Source: Gemmatimonadaceae bacterium (GTDB lineage Bacteria > Gemmatimonadota > Gemmatimonadetes > Gemmatimonadales > Gemmatimonadaceae). From it: DNA of 64,000 bases. The notes beneath the pieces are model-generated. The model was given only the letters and a program-made list of their open reading frames with translations. It was not told the DNA's origin and ran no database searches. Each line of letters opens with the position of its first letter. Position 1 is the stretch's first letter. Below, in pieces: positions 42,470 to 50,317 of this stretch. The translations under genes and the position numbers were made by a program. Location: positions 62,001 through 126,000 of the forward strand of contig DATNEW010000033.1 of the NCBI GenBank assembly GCA_035606695.1, written 5' to 3'.

Positions 42470-43249
42470 TTAGGCTCCGAGCTCGAGCAATCGGCGCAGA
42501 CCGGCCTGATAGAACCGGCCGGTGACCACCTTCGCACCGCTGCGGAGATGCACGACGTAGGTGCCCTTGCCGTACCGCTCGATCTTTCCCACGAAGCGCG
42601 TGTTGATGAGGGCCGTGCGTCGCACGCGCAAGAACGTATCGGCTGCCAGGCGCCGCGCGACGCGATCCATCGTCGTCCGGATCACGAACGCGCGACCGCC
42701 GCTATGCACGTGTACGTAATTGCCGGCGCTCTCGATCCACTCGATCTGGCTGGATTCGAGCAGGCGCAGTCCCTCTCCATCTCGCACCGTCAGGCGTTGT
42801 GCCGGAACGGGTGCAGCGCTGGGGGCCAAAGCAGTCGGCAGATGCGTCAACAGCCGTTCGAGCCGATCGGCGAGTGAAGCCCCGCGCTGCAACGACAGAA
42901 CGGAGGCGGCCCGGTCGAGCGCTTCCCGCAGGCGATCGGGATCAACGGGTTTGAGGACATAGTCGAGCGCATGCACCTCGAACGCCTTGAGTGCGTGGCG
43001 GTCATACGCCGTCACGAAGATGACCAGCGGCATTTCCTCGACGCCGATGTCTTCAATGATCTCGAATGCCGTCGTGCGGCCCAGTTGGATATCGAGTAAC
43101 ACGATGTCCGGTTTGCGCTCGAGAATCATCGCGACCGCCTCGTCGCGGCGGCCGCACTCGCCGACGCACGCGATGTCCGGCAAGAGGTCGAGCGCGCGCC
43201 GGAGCACCCGCCGCGCCAACGGCTCATCGTCCACCACGAGCACGTTCAT
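42470..43249 (-). CDS. LytTR-family response regulator
   Basis: This 259-residue regulator has a receiver domain (about 1-120, acidic pair D7/D8, phosphoacceptor D53 in LLDIQLG, K at the LKP motif near 103) and a LytTR DNA-binding domain (about 155-257: IEWIESAGNYVHVHSGG, RRTALINTRFVGKIE). It binds DNA through the beta-rich LytTR fold after phosphorylation by the membrane kinase encoded immediately upstream. The starts overlap by ATGA, and the start at 43249 is preferred over 43264. Targets are unknown; the FAD oxidase downstream is a candidate. Confidence 0.95.
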   Translation of the reverse strand: MNVLVVDDEPLARRVLRRALDLLPDIACVGECGRRDEAVAMILERKPDIVLLDIQLGRTTAFEIIEDIGVEEMPLVIFVTAYDRHALKAFEVHALDYVLKPVDPDRLREALDRAASVLSLQRGASLADRLERLLTHLPTALAPSAAPVPAQRLTVRDGEGLRLLESSQIEWIESAGNYVHVHSGGRAFVIRTTMDRVARRLAADTFLRVRRTALINTRFVGKIERYGKGTYVVHLRSGAKVVTGRFYQAGLRRLLELGA

Positions 43250-44343
43250 GACGACCCGGCCCACGGCAGCCGGATCACGACGCTGGTGCCGCGCAGTTGC
43301 GCGGCGTCGCGCCGCGCCGACAGCTCGACCGCCGCTCGCGCGCCGTACAGATGGTTCAGCCGCGCCCGCGTATTTCCGAGCCCGACGCCTTCGCGTACCG
43401 GATTCACGACTGCCAGCCCCGGTCCGTCGTCCTCGACGCGGATGACCAGCTGATCTCCGTCGCGATGAGCGGACAGACGAATCGTCGTGTGGCCATCGTC
43501 GGATTCTCCGTACTCGATCGCGTTTTCCAGGAGCGGCTGCAAGAGGAACACCGGCACTCGCGCCCCGAGCGCGCCTGGCTCCGTGTCGACCTCGACGACC
43601 AGTTGGTCTCCGAACCGCAGCCGCTGGATGTCGAGATAATCATCGAGGAACGTCAGCTCCGTCCGAAGCGGAACCTCGTGGGAGTCTTCGTCGAGACTCC
43701 GCCGCAGGAGCGAGGACAGCCTCAATATCATCCGGTGAGCGTTGTCACCCTGCGGTACGAGCCCCGAGATGGCGTTGAGCGTATTGAAAAGAAAATGAGG
43801 CCGAAGCTGCGATCGTAACGCATCGAGCTTCGACCGGTTGAGCTCCAACTCCAGTGCGGCGTAGCGACCTCGGAAGCGCAGCGCCGCATCCACTGCGGCG
43901 ACCAGCCAGTAGAAGAACATACCAGCAAAGGCACCCCATGCCAGCGCGGACGGACTGGTGGCGGCTTTCAATGCTTCATGCGCACCGGCCGATCCGGACA
44001 GATACAACGCGAACGACCCGAGGCCGAACGCAAGCATGGTTTGTACGACGGCCATGACGATCGATAGGCCCAAGTGCAGAAGCACCGGTCGATAGATCGG
44101 CGTTGTGTCGAGTGGCCAACGGTGCGTGGCCACCAAGACCACGGGAGTCAGCAGAGCCCATAACCCCCAGAACAGCAACGCGGCGAGGACGGTCGGTCCG
44201 ACGTCGACGGGCTGGCCGGTGTGGAGTTGCGTGAGCACCACTTGCCCCGTGAACAGCGTGCCCGCCGCGAGCGCGAGCGCCACGATTCGCGAGATCTGCG
44301 TGATGCGCGTGGTCCGCGTGATCCGCATTACGTCGGTTGCCAT
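43246..44343 (-). CDS. LytS-like (His_kinase family) membrane sensor kinase
   Basis: This 365-residue inner-membrane kinase has four hydrophobic segments in about 20-152. The LytS-type phosphotransfer domain contains H183 in RPHFLFNTLNAISGL. The GHKL ATPase domain carries ENAIEYG, DDGPGL and GVGLGNTRARL. Typical members respond to peptides or membrane state and phosphorylate a LytTR regulator, here the gene overlapping at its 3' end. It is divergent from the small membrane protein gene at 44510. Confidence 0.95.
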   Translation of the reverse strand: MATDVMRITRTTRITQISRIVALALAAGTLFTGQVVLTQLHTGQPVDVGPTVLAALLFWGLWALLTPVVLVATHRWPLDTTPIYRPVLLHLGLSIVMAVVQTMLAFGLGSFALYLSGSAGAHEALKAATSPSALAWGAFAGMFFYWLVAAVDAALRFRGRYAALELELNRSKLDALRSQLRPHFLFNTLNAISGLVPQGDNAHRMILRLSSLLRRSLDEDSHEVPLRTELTFLDDYLDIQRLRFGDQLVVEVDTEPGALGARVPVFLLQPLLENAIEYGESDDGHTTIRLSAHRDGDQLVIRVEDDGPGLAVVNPVREGVGLGNTRARLNHLYGARAAVELSARRDAAQLRGTSVVIRLPWAGSS

Positions 44344-44509
44344 GCGACATGATGCGTCGATGCTCTGGCGGCGGCAACCGGGTGTCGTTTGTCACGCAAC
44401 GAGTTCAGTCGATCAGCGTGACGCCGTCGTCGATCCCACAACCCTTGTTGGCATCGTGGAGCACGAGGTAGCCTGCTCTCCGTTCGCACATCTCAAACCG
44501 GAGGATGGC

Positions 44510-44950
44510 ATGAAGCGTCAGCGCGCGGTGCAGGTCGTCGTGGGCCTCGTGGGCCTCTTGTATCTGTCCTGGATGTACCCGCTGTTCGATAGCCTGTTGC
44601 GGCCCAACTGGCTTCAAAACCATCAGGACGCCTTCCCGATGTTCGTGAGCGTCAACACCGTGCTCGGGGTCTTTCTGTTGCTGGCCGTGAAGCAGCCGGC
44701 ACGACATCGCTCGCTGATCGCATTTGGCGCTTGGTCCACGCTCGCTCATGCGACAACGATGGCGGTCATGACCGCCGAAGCCTGGTCGCACGGGCTGCAC
44801 AGGAAGGACAGTCCACAAGACATCGTGATCGTTGGCGCGATTGGCCTGCTGCTCCTCGCCGCGTTACCGGCACGAGACCCAGCACCGGCGCGCACGGAGA
44901 GATCTCATTCCGCTCGAACCTCCGTTCAGCCGAATCCAGCGGGGGCGTAG
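44510..44950 (+). CDS. small four-helix membrane protein (DUF6632-like)
   Basis: This 146-residue protein has four predicted helices: VVVGLVGLLYLSWMYPLF, MFVSVNTVLGVFLLLAV, SLIAFGAWSTLAHATTMAVM and DIVIVGAIGLLLLAALP. The start (MKRQRAVQ) has a strong GGAGG 5 nt upstream. It resembles proteins labelled DUF6632 from memory, but I cannot confirm this. It is divergent from the LytS-type operon. A TTGTTG-N18-TAGCCT promoter-like pair lies just upstream. Confidence 0.75.
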   Translation: MKRQRAVQVVVGLVGLLYLSWMYPLFDSLLRPNWLQNHQDAFPMFVSVNTVLGVFLLLAVKQPARHRSLIAFGAWSTLAHATTMAVMTAEAWSHGLHRKDSPQDIVIVGAIGLLLLAALPARDPAPARTERSHSARTSVQPNPAGA

Positions 44951-44977
44951 CCAACCGCGGCGACGATCGGGCCGCCG

Positions 44978-45175
44978 GCCACCAGTTGCTTGTTGCGCGG
45001 ATCGACCTTGAGGTTCATGTCCCGGCGGCCACGCCGGTGCTCAGGGCCAGCGTCGTTCAGGTCTTCACCCACAAGGACGCGATCTGGCGGAACGGCGGCG
45101 GCCCGATCCAGCACACGGCCGCCGCCGCCGCCGCCACCGCCACCGCGATCGCCTGCGCCTTCGTTCGAGGATCAC
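44978..45175 (+). pseudogene. possible gene remnant ending VFTHKDAI-like
   Basis: In one plus frame this stretch reads ARIDLEVHVPAATPVLRASV and then VQVFTHKDAIWRNGGGPI, followed by a poly-Ala run from GCC repeats. The segment at 45040-45088 is 43 of 49 identical to the 3' end of the DUF11 lipoprotein gene (minus strand, 32712-32760). Short frames on the opposite strand exist but look weaker. It is probably a decayed C-terminal fragment; a conserved DNA element is the alternative. Confidence 0.35.
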
Positions 45176-45182
45176 CGCGCGA

Positions 45183-45929
45183 TCACGTCCGGCGCATGCG
45201 ACGCACGAGCGCCGGCGCGAAGCTCATCGTGACCAGCACCACGCCCGCGCCGACTGACCAGAGCAACGCCTCGTGGGCCGCGCCGGTGGTGAGTCCCGTC
45301 GCCACATGAGACGCCAGAAACACGAAGATCGCGGTGCTCGTGAATGACCCGAGCATCGTCGCGCCGACATACGCCACATAATCCATGCGCGCCGTGCCGG
45401 CGGAGTAGTCGAGCAGAAGCGACGGAATCAGCGGGATGGCGCGCAGCCGCAGCAGCGTCAGAAAGCCTCTTCGTCCGTGCAGCTTCGCGATGATGTCCTC
45501 ATGTCCCGCGAGCAGCCGGGTGACCGAGGCGCCGCCGATGAGCCGCGCGATCCAGTACGCGCCCGACGTGCCGAGGATCAGGCCGACCCAGGCGACGACG
45601 ACCCCCTCGGCGAACCCGAACAGCGCGCCGGCGAGGAGAACCAGCGGCGTCAGCGGAATACCAAGCGCCGCCACGAGCGCAAAGCCGACGACGTACAATG
45701 GGCCGATCCACGGCACGCGATGCAGACGGTCCATGAGCCGGCGAAGGCCGCCGCTGCCGAGCAGCGTGAAGTAGCCAAGCCGCCAGGCGACGAGGCTCGC
45801 GGCGCCAAGGATCACGACCAGGATGGCAATGCGGACGACGAGCTTCCGGCGGAGACCACGGCGGTCTTCGGTCGATCCATTCACCGCCGGTGTCGCGTGT
45901 ATGGCAGGCATTCGTGCACACACTGGCAA
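45183..45929 (-). CDS. VTT-domain (TVP38/DedA-like) membrane protein
   Basis: This 248-residue membrane protein has a basic N-terminus, a first helix at about 30-50 (KLVVRIAILVVILGAASLVAW), and the VTT core. The core includes GPLYVVGFALVAALGIPLTPLVLLAG, LFGFAEGVVVAWVGLILGTSGAYWIARL and a C-terminal LRLRAIPLIPSLLLDYSAG segment. VTT/DedA proteins are implicated in lipid scrambling or small-molecule transport. The start at 45929 is the frame's first ATG; a later Met near 45911 is also possible. It is convergent with the remnant and divergent from the FixH-like gene. Confidence 0.9.
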   Translation of the reverse strand: MPVCARMPAIHATPAVNGSTEDRRGLRRKLVVRIAILVVILGAASLVAWRLGYFTLLGSGGLRRLMDRLHRVPWIGPLYVVGFALVAALGIPLTPLVLLAGALFGFAEGVVVAWVGLILGTSGAYWIARLIGGASVTRLLAGHEDIIAKLHGRRGFLTLLRLRAIPLIPSLLLDYSAGTARMDYVAYVGATMLGSFTSTAIFVFLASHVATGLTTGAAHEALLWSVGAGVVLVTMSFAPALVRRMRRT

Positions 45930-46101
45930 GGCACGCGCCAGACGCCCCCGATCGCTGCCGCGTGCGTCGCTCTACACACCGGCAATGCATCGAGTCACCG
46001 CATACACACGCCGGACATTTTCTGCACAAATCCGGCACGAAAGATTCGCTCGGCACACTGAGCGTTGTGCTAACGTGTCGTTCACCGTGCACCCTCCCCG
46101 G

Positions 46102-46593
46102 ATGGCATTCGGAATCATGCGAATCACGCGCCTTGTCTCCATCCCTGTCGCGGCGTTGGTGTGCGCCGCCGTGGTCGGGGCAACCAAGCTGCCGGCTCAG
46201 ACGTGCACGATTCAGCAAGGCTGGAAAAAGGATTTCATTCCCGCCGTCGCGCGCGATTTTAGCCGCACGCGCGTGACGCAAGGCGGCTTGTATCGCGTCT
46301 CGATCAAAGCCCCCGAGTCGCCGCCGCCCACGGGCAAGCTCCACGAGTGGATTCTGCACGTCGAAGACACGACCGGCGTCGCGGTCGACGAAGCGACCAT
46401 CTGTGTCGACGGCGGCATGCCGGAGCACGGGCACGGACTGCCGACAAGTCCGGAGATGAGCGGCGTGCCCGACGGCGGCGATTACCGAATCGAAGGAATG
46501 AAGTTCAGCATGTCCGGTTGGTGGGTCGTCAAGTTCGTGATCCAGGGCCCGGCGGGAACCGACAGCGTCCGGTTCAACCTCGGGTTGCGCTGA
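46102..46593 (+). CDS. exported FixH/YtkA-like protein
   Basis: This protein of about 163 residues has a signal peptide (RLVSIPVAALVCAAVVGATKLPAQ) and one beta-sandwich. It carries the motif ATICVDGGMPEHGHGLPTSP and the ending YRIEGMKFSMSGWWVVKFVI. The GGMPEHGHG/GMxxxxxxGxW pattern is that of FixH/YtkA-like domains, several of which are linked to copper delivery or haem oxidases. ATG 46117 is an alternative start. It is followed 12 nt after its stop by a di-haem peroxidase, and the pair looks like one operon. Confidence 0.82.
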   Translation: MAFGIMRITRLVSIPVAALVCAAVVGATKLPAQTCTIQQGWKKDFIPAVARDFSRTRVTQGGLYRVSIKAPESPPPTGKLHEWILHVEDTTGVAVDEATICVDGGMPEHGHGLPTSPEMSGVPDGGDYRIEGMKFSMSGWWVVKFVIQGPAGTDSVRFNLGLR

Positions 46594-46605
46594 GGAATGC
46601 CTGTG

Positions 46606-46650
46606 ATGATGCCAAGGCTCATGATGCGAAGGCTCATGATGCGAAGGCTC
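46606..46650 (+). repeat. three 15-bp tandem repeats at the start of the peroxidase gene
   Basis: ATGATGCCAAGGCTC (46606-46620) is followed by two identical copies of ATGATGCGAAGGCTC (46621-46635, 46636-46650). They are in frame (MMPRL-MMRRL-MMRRL), so each copy supplies two potential ATG starts and a charged N-region for the signal sequence. Confidence 0.9.
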
Positions 46651-47934
46651 GCGTTCGGGGCATTCCTGGCCGCCGGCGGCGCGGCCATGATCGTTGTTAC
46701 GGGATTCGCACGATCGACGATTCCGGACCACACGTCGGAAAGCTGGTCGGCGGACGAGATAGCGAAGCTGCAATCGCTCACGCTCGCGCACATCGATGAG
46801 CTCCCGGCCGACCCGTCGAATCGGTACGCCTCGAGCGCCATGGCGGCGGCGTTCGGGCGACGAGTGTTCTTTGATAGCAGTTTCAGCATAAACGGCCGAG
46901 TGGCCTGCGCGACGTGCCACCTCCCCAATCGGCAATTTCAGGACGATCGACGCCTTGGTGCCGGTGTCGGGACAACCGGCCGCCGTACGATGACCGTGGT
47001 CGCTTCGACGTACAGCCCATGGCTGTTCTGGGACGGCCGAGCCGACAGCCCCTGGTCGCAGGCGCTCGGTCCGTTCGAGAGCGCGGTCGAGCATGGCGGC
47101 ACTCGTACGCTGTATGCGCGCGTGGTTGCACAATCGCTCGCCCGGGACTACGAACGAATATTCGGCGCGCTTCCTGACGTGAGCCATTTGCCCCATTCGG
47201 CGGGACCAAACGGAACCGCCGACGAACGCGCGGCGTGGGACCGGCTGCCCGACGCGACGAAGGACAGTGTGACCCGAGTATTCGTCAACCTCGGTAAATC
47301 CATCGAGGCGTTCGAACGTGGCATTCGGTTCGGTCCGTCGCGGTTCGATCGTTACGTCGCCGGCCTGGGCGACTCCGCCGGCACGCGTCGCGACCGCGTG
47401 TTGCTTTCTCGCGACGAACGCGCCGGGGCGCGACTCTTCATCGGGCGCGCGCAGTGCACTCGATGTCACAGCGGCGCCTTGCTGACGGACAATCTCTTTC
47501 ACAACGTCGGCGTGGGCGGTGCGCAGCCGCGGGATTCGGGTCGCAGCGTCGGCATCAGGCTCGCGGATGCAAGCGATTTCAATTGTCTGGGCCGTTACAG
47601 TGACGCCTCCGCGAACGACTGCGCGGAGCTGCGCTATGCGAAACGCTCCGGCGCGGAGCTCGTCGGGGCGTTTCGCACGCCGTCACTCCGCAACGTTGCG
47701 CTGCGGCCGCCGTACGGACATGACGGCGAGTTTGCGAACTTGGCCGCGGTGCTCGATCACTACAATCGGGCGCCGGCTGCCGCGGTCGGCCACTCTGAGC
47801 TCGAAGCGCTTCACCTGACGAGCGCCGAGGTGCGACAGCTCGAGGCGTTTCTGCGCACGCTCGACGGTCCGGTCATTGTGCCGGGATCTCTCGGCCGAGC
47901 GGCATCGGACACGGCCCGACATCCACCGACATGA
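46606..47934 (+). CDS. di-haem cytochrome c peroxidase / MauG-family protein
   Basis: This protein of about 442 residues has a signal sequence (LAFGAFLAAGGAAMIVVTGFA). Two c-type haem sites, CATCH (101-105) and CTRCH (284-288), have the spacing of bacterial cytochrome c peroxidases. Family segments such as SINGRVACATCHLPNRQFQD, YSPWLFWDGRADSPW and GAFRTPSLRNVALRPPYGHDGE are present. It should act in the periplasm on H2O2 or an unknown electron donor. The ATG at 46597 has its GAGGA directly adjacent, so 46606 or a later ATG in the 15-bp repeats fits better. The last 62 nt overlap the convergent lipoprotein gene. Confidence 0.92.
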   Translation: MMPRLMMRRLMMRRLAFGAFLAAGGAAMIVVTGFARSTIPDHTSESWSADEIAKLQSLTLAHIDELPADPSNRYASSAMAAAFGRRVFFDSSFSINGRVACATCHLPNRQFQDDRRLGAGVGTTGRRTMTVVASTYSPWLFWDGRADSPWSQALGPFESAVEHGGTRTLYARVVAQSLARDYERIFGALPDVSHLPHSAGPNGTADERAAWDRLPDATKDSVTRVFVNLGKSIEAFERGIRFGPSRFDRYVAGLGDSAGTRRDRVLLSRDERAGARLFIGRAQCTRCHSGALLTDNLFHNVGVGGAQPRDSGRSVGIRLADASDFNCLGRYSDASANDCAELRYAKRSGAELVGAFRTPSLRNVALRPPYGHDGEFANLAAVLDHYNRAPAAAVGHSELEALHLTSAEVRQLEAFLRTLDGPVIVPGSLGRAASDTARHPPT

Positions 47935-48778
47935 AGTGACCGTCGAGCAGGTCTCGGCCGGTCTGAACGGCGCTGTAGGGAGGAGTCCACCCGTTGTCGA
48001 ACGCCATGTGACCGACGAGGCGGTCCTCGGTGCGCGCCGCGGTGAACTTGACCGTTCCCGATCCCCGGAGCGTGCTGCCACCGCAGCGGTTCGAGTAGGG
48101 CGGAGTCGCGACATATGTGCCCGTGCCGTTGACCGAATCCGCCGTCCAGCGCAGCGCCAGCCGCAGCAGAATTCCGTCCGCCCCGCCGGACCACGTTCCG
48201 TCGAGCACTGTCCCGGGCGGCACGATGTATTCGAGTCCGATGAAGATCGACGCGGCCGTAACCTGCGCGGGAAGCGTTGGTGATCGCAGATCGGCGCTCG
48301 CCGTCAGGATGTAGGTATCCGATGGCAGCGAATCGCCCAGGATCTCGGCGTTGCCGATTTCTCGAGTCAACGAAACACTCGCGTTCGGCGCGAGGACGAG
48401 TGGCAGGGGGTGTCCGGGACAGGGCACGACCGGTACCGCCGACGAAAGCCACGCCAGCGTGTTTCGTCCATTCGCGTGATGCCACGCTCGCACGATCAGG
48501 CCGCCGTCGCAGCTACCGCTCTCTGACGAATACAACGTCTCGGGTCTCGTGCCCCGGTTCATGATCAGCAGCGTGACGTCGACCGCTGCGCGCAGAGGAC
48601 TCGGAGCGACGGACGCCGTCTCACGGAAATCGCCGTCGACGGAGGCGGTATCGCTCAGCAGTGTGCCGGTGCTCAGCCCCGATCCGTCGGAACAGGCGGC
48701 GACCGTCAGTGGCACAACGAACGTCATGAAGGTCATGACAGCGAGCGACAGACGCGATGAGGCAGATCGATTCAGCAT
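47873..48778 (-). CDS. lipoprotein of unknown function
   Basis: This 301-residue protein has a lipoprotein signal (MTFVVPLTVAAC). The mature part is beta-rich, with an Ig-like half (AAVDVTLLIMNRGTRPETLYSS, PNASVSLTREIG) and a C-terminal half (GTWSGGADGILLRLALRWTADSVNGTGTYVATPPY, LRGSGTVKFTAARTEDRLVG) resembling lipocalin-like stability domains. The start at 48778 is favoured by the signal; the frame opens at 48844. It is convergent with the peroxidase gene and overlaps it by 62 nt. Confidence 0.78.
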   Translation of the reverse strand: MLNRSASSRLSLAVMTFMTFVVPLTVAACSDGSGLSTGTLLSDTASVDGDFRETASVAPSPLRAAVDVTLLIMNRGTRPETLYSSESGSCDGGLIVRAWHHANGRNTLAWLSSAVPVVPCPGHPLPLVLAPNASVSLTREIGNAEILGDSLPSDTYILTASADLRSPTLPAQVTAASIFIGLEYIVPPGTVLDGTWSGGADGILLRLALRWTADSVNGTGTYVATPPYSNRCGGSTLRGSGTVKFTAARTEDRLVGHMAFDNGWTPPYSAVQTGRDLLDGHFMSVDVGPCPMPLGREIPAQ

Positions 48779-48969
48779 ACGATGCCGAACCGCGCCGATT
48801 CCGCCGGCGTCACCGGCGTCACCGACTCGCGATGCATCGCACACGCTTTCTGCGCTCGGCGCTTCTTACAGATCCTGGACACATCTGGCACGAGACGGTC
48901 ATCGGACGCGGAACGCGGTCAAGTATCCTCCGCCAACCTCGAATTCACTCTTTTCACAGGCAGGGTGTG

Positions 48970-49449
48970 ATGTTCGCTCGGAGATTTTGCGTGGGGGTGT
49001 GCGCAACCATTCTTGCGGCCGCCGCTTCTCTCGGCGCGCAGTCAAGTGCAAACCACCCCGACATCACGGGGACCTGGAAGATGGATACCACGAAATTCGA
49101 CAAGCACGATCCCGCATTGGCTGGTCTTACTCTCACCGTGTCGAACCATGGCGATACGCTCCTCGTCGTCGCGGACGTGGTCGATGCCGGGCGACCACCC
49201 GTTCAGATGCGTTCGACCTACCTGTCGATGCAGGCGGCCGCTGGTCAGCCCATCGAGACGCGGACGAGCGTCAAAGGGTGGATCGGCGATACGCTCGTAC
49301 TGCGGCGCGTCGAGAAGCGGCCGGACCGAACGCTCGAGATCGAGGAACGTTGGACACTCGACGCGAGCGGCCGAACCCTGTCGCGCTCGCAGACGGCGGT
49401 CGATGGAATCCGCTGGAGTCGCCAGACACTGGTATTCACGCGGCAGTAA
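48970..49449 (+). CDS. exported lipocalin-like protein
   Basis: This 159-residue protein has a signal peptide (RFCVGVCATILAAAASLGAQ) and a small beta-barrel: ITGTWKMDTTKFDKHDPALAG, LTVSNHGDTLLVV, QMRSTYLS, ERWTLDASGRTLSRSQ and QTLVFTR. The pattern of a GTW start and a terminal SRSQ-TLVF strand is common in exported proteins of this phylum that follow a lipocalin-like fold. No ligand is known. It is divergent from the lipoprotein at 47873. Confidence 0.8.
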   Translation: MFARRFCVGVCATILAAAASLGAQSSANHPDITGTWKMDTTKFDKHDPALAGLTLTVSNHGDTLLVVADVVDAGRPPVQMRSTYLSMQAAAGQPIETRTSVKGWIGDTLVLRRVEKRPDRTLEIEERWTLDASGRTLSRSQTAVDGIRWSRQTLVFTRQ

Positions 49450-49510
49450 CGTCCCGTCGCCGCTGGCTCAATCGTCGCGTGGGATCCCCTGAATCTCGCG
49501 CGTGTACTAA

Positions 49511-49546
49511 CCCGGAATCACCAAACCATTCAGCAGCCATTCCGGG
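49511..49546 (+). promoter_or_regulatory. hairpin overlapping the ribosome binding site of the Ig-like lipoprotein
   Basis: CCCGGAAT (49511-49518) and ATTCCGGG (49539-49546) form a perfect 8-bp inverted repeat around a 20-nt loop. The GGG at the 3' end of the stem is also the first half of the GGGAG ribosome binding site (49544-49548) for the GTG start at 49556. Folding would partly hide the site. Confidence 0.4.
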
Positions 49547-49555
49547 AGCCTGGTC

Positions 49556-50269
49556 GTGTCGTATCTGAGAAGTATGATCGTCGCCGCTGTCGCGTTCGCC
49601 GCCATGGCGTGCGCCGGCGATTTGTTCAACCCCTCAGGGCCTGATTCAAAGCCGGCAACTATCGCATCCGCCGTCGGCGATACGCTTCGCGCGGACGTCG
49701 CCACATCCGTTGCCATTGCGGCCACCGTACTGGACGCCGGCGGCAATCCCGTTCAGGGAAGTTCCGTCATGTTTGCGATTACCAGCGGAGGCGGATCGCT
49801 CGCGACGACGACCGCACAGACGGATAACCTGGGACAGGCAAGCATCATGTGGACGCTCGGAACGAGGGCCGGCCCGCAAACAGCGACGGCAACCGCCGAC
49901 GGGCTCTCACCGGTCGTGTTCACCGCGATCGCCGAGCCCGGCGCCGCGCTGACTCTCGACATCGCCGGCGGCGGCAACCAGTCAGCGATCGCTGGAACGG
50001 CGGTGCCGACCGATCCCTCGGTGCGGGCGCTTGATACGTACGGCAACCCGGTACCGAACGCCATGGTGCTCTTCCAGGCGCGCAATGGCGGATCGGCGAA
50101 TGGGCGCACGGATGGCAACGCGGCGTCCGCCTTCACGAACGCGGATGGTATCGCGACGGTCCATTGGATTCTGGGGCCGAGCGTCGGCGCCGATACGCTG
50201 CTTGCGCGGCTCAACGGGACGGTAGCCCCGATCGCGTTGTTCGCGAACGGGATCGCGCCGGCGCCGTAG
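49556..50269 (+). CDS. lipoprotein with bacterial Ig-like (Big_1-type) domains
   Basis: This 237-residue protein starts at GTG with GGGAG 7 nt upstream. It has a lipoprotein signal (VAAVAFAAMAC) and two Ig-like repeats of about 95 residues. Each has the Big_1 motif set: TVLDAGGNPVQGSSVMFAIT with DNLGQASIMWTLG, then ALDTYGNPVPNAMVLFQARN with NADGIATVHWILG. Such domains are structural in adhesins and surface proteins. No partner or binding specificity can be read. It is convergent with the thioredoxin-like gene at 50318. Confidence 0.85.
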   Translation: MSYLRSMIVAAVAFAAMACAGDLFNPSGPDSKPATIASAVGDTLRADVATSVAIAATVLDAGGNPVQGSSVMFAITSGGGSLATTTAQTDNLGQASIMWTLGTRAGPQTATATADGLSPVVFTAIAEPGAALTLDIAGGGNQSAIAGTAVPTDPSVRALDTYGNPVPNAMVLFQARNGGSANGRTDGNAASAFTNADGIATVHWILGPSVGADTLLARLNGTVAPIALFANGIAPAP

Positions 50270-50317
50270 GCCGGAACCGGCGTTGAACGTCTGCTGCGAG
50301 GTGCATTCATCATCCAT

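Noticed and set aside
45499-47502. 667-codon open frame on the minus strand
   Set aside because: It crosses the VTT, FixH-like and peroxidase genes, all of which have clear family features in other frames.
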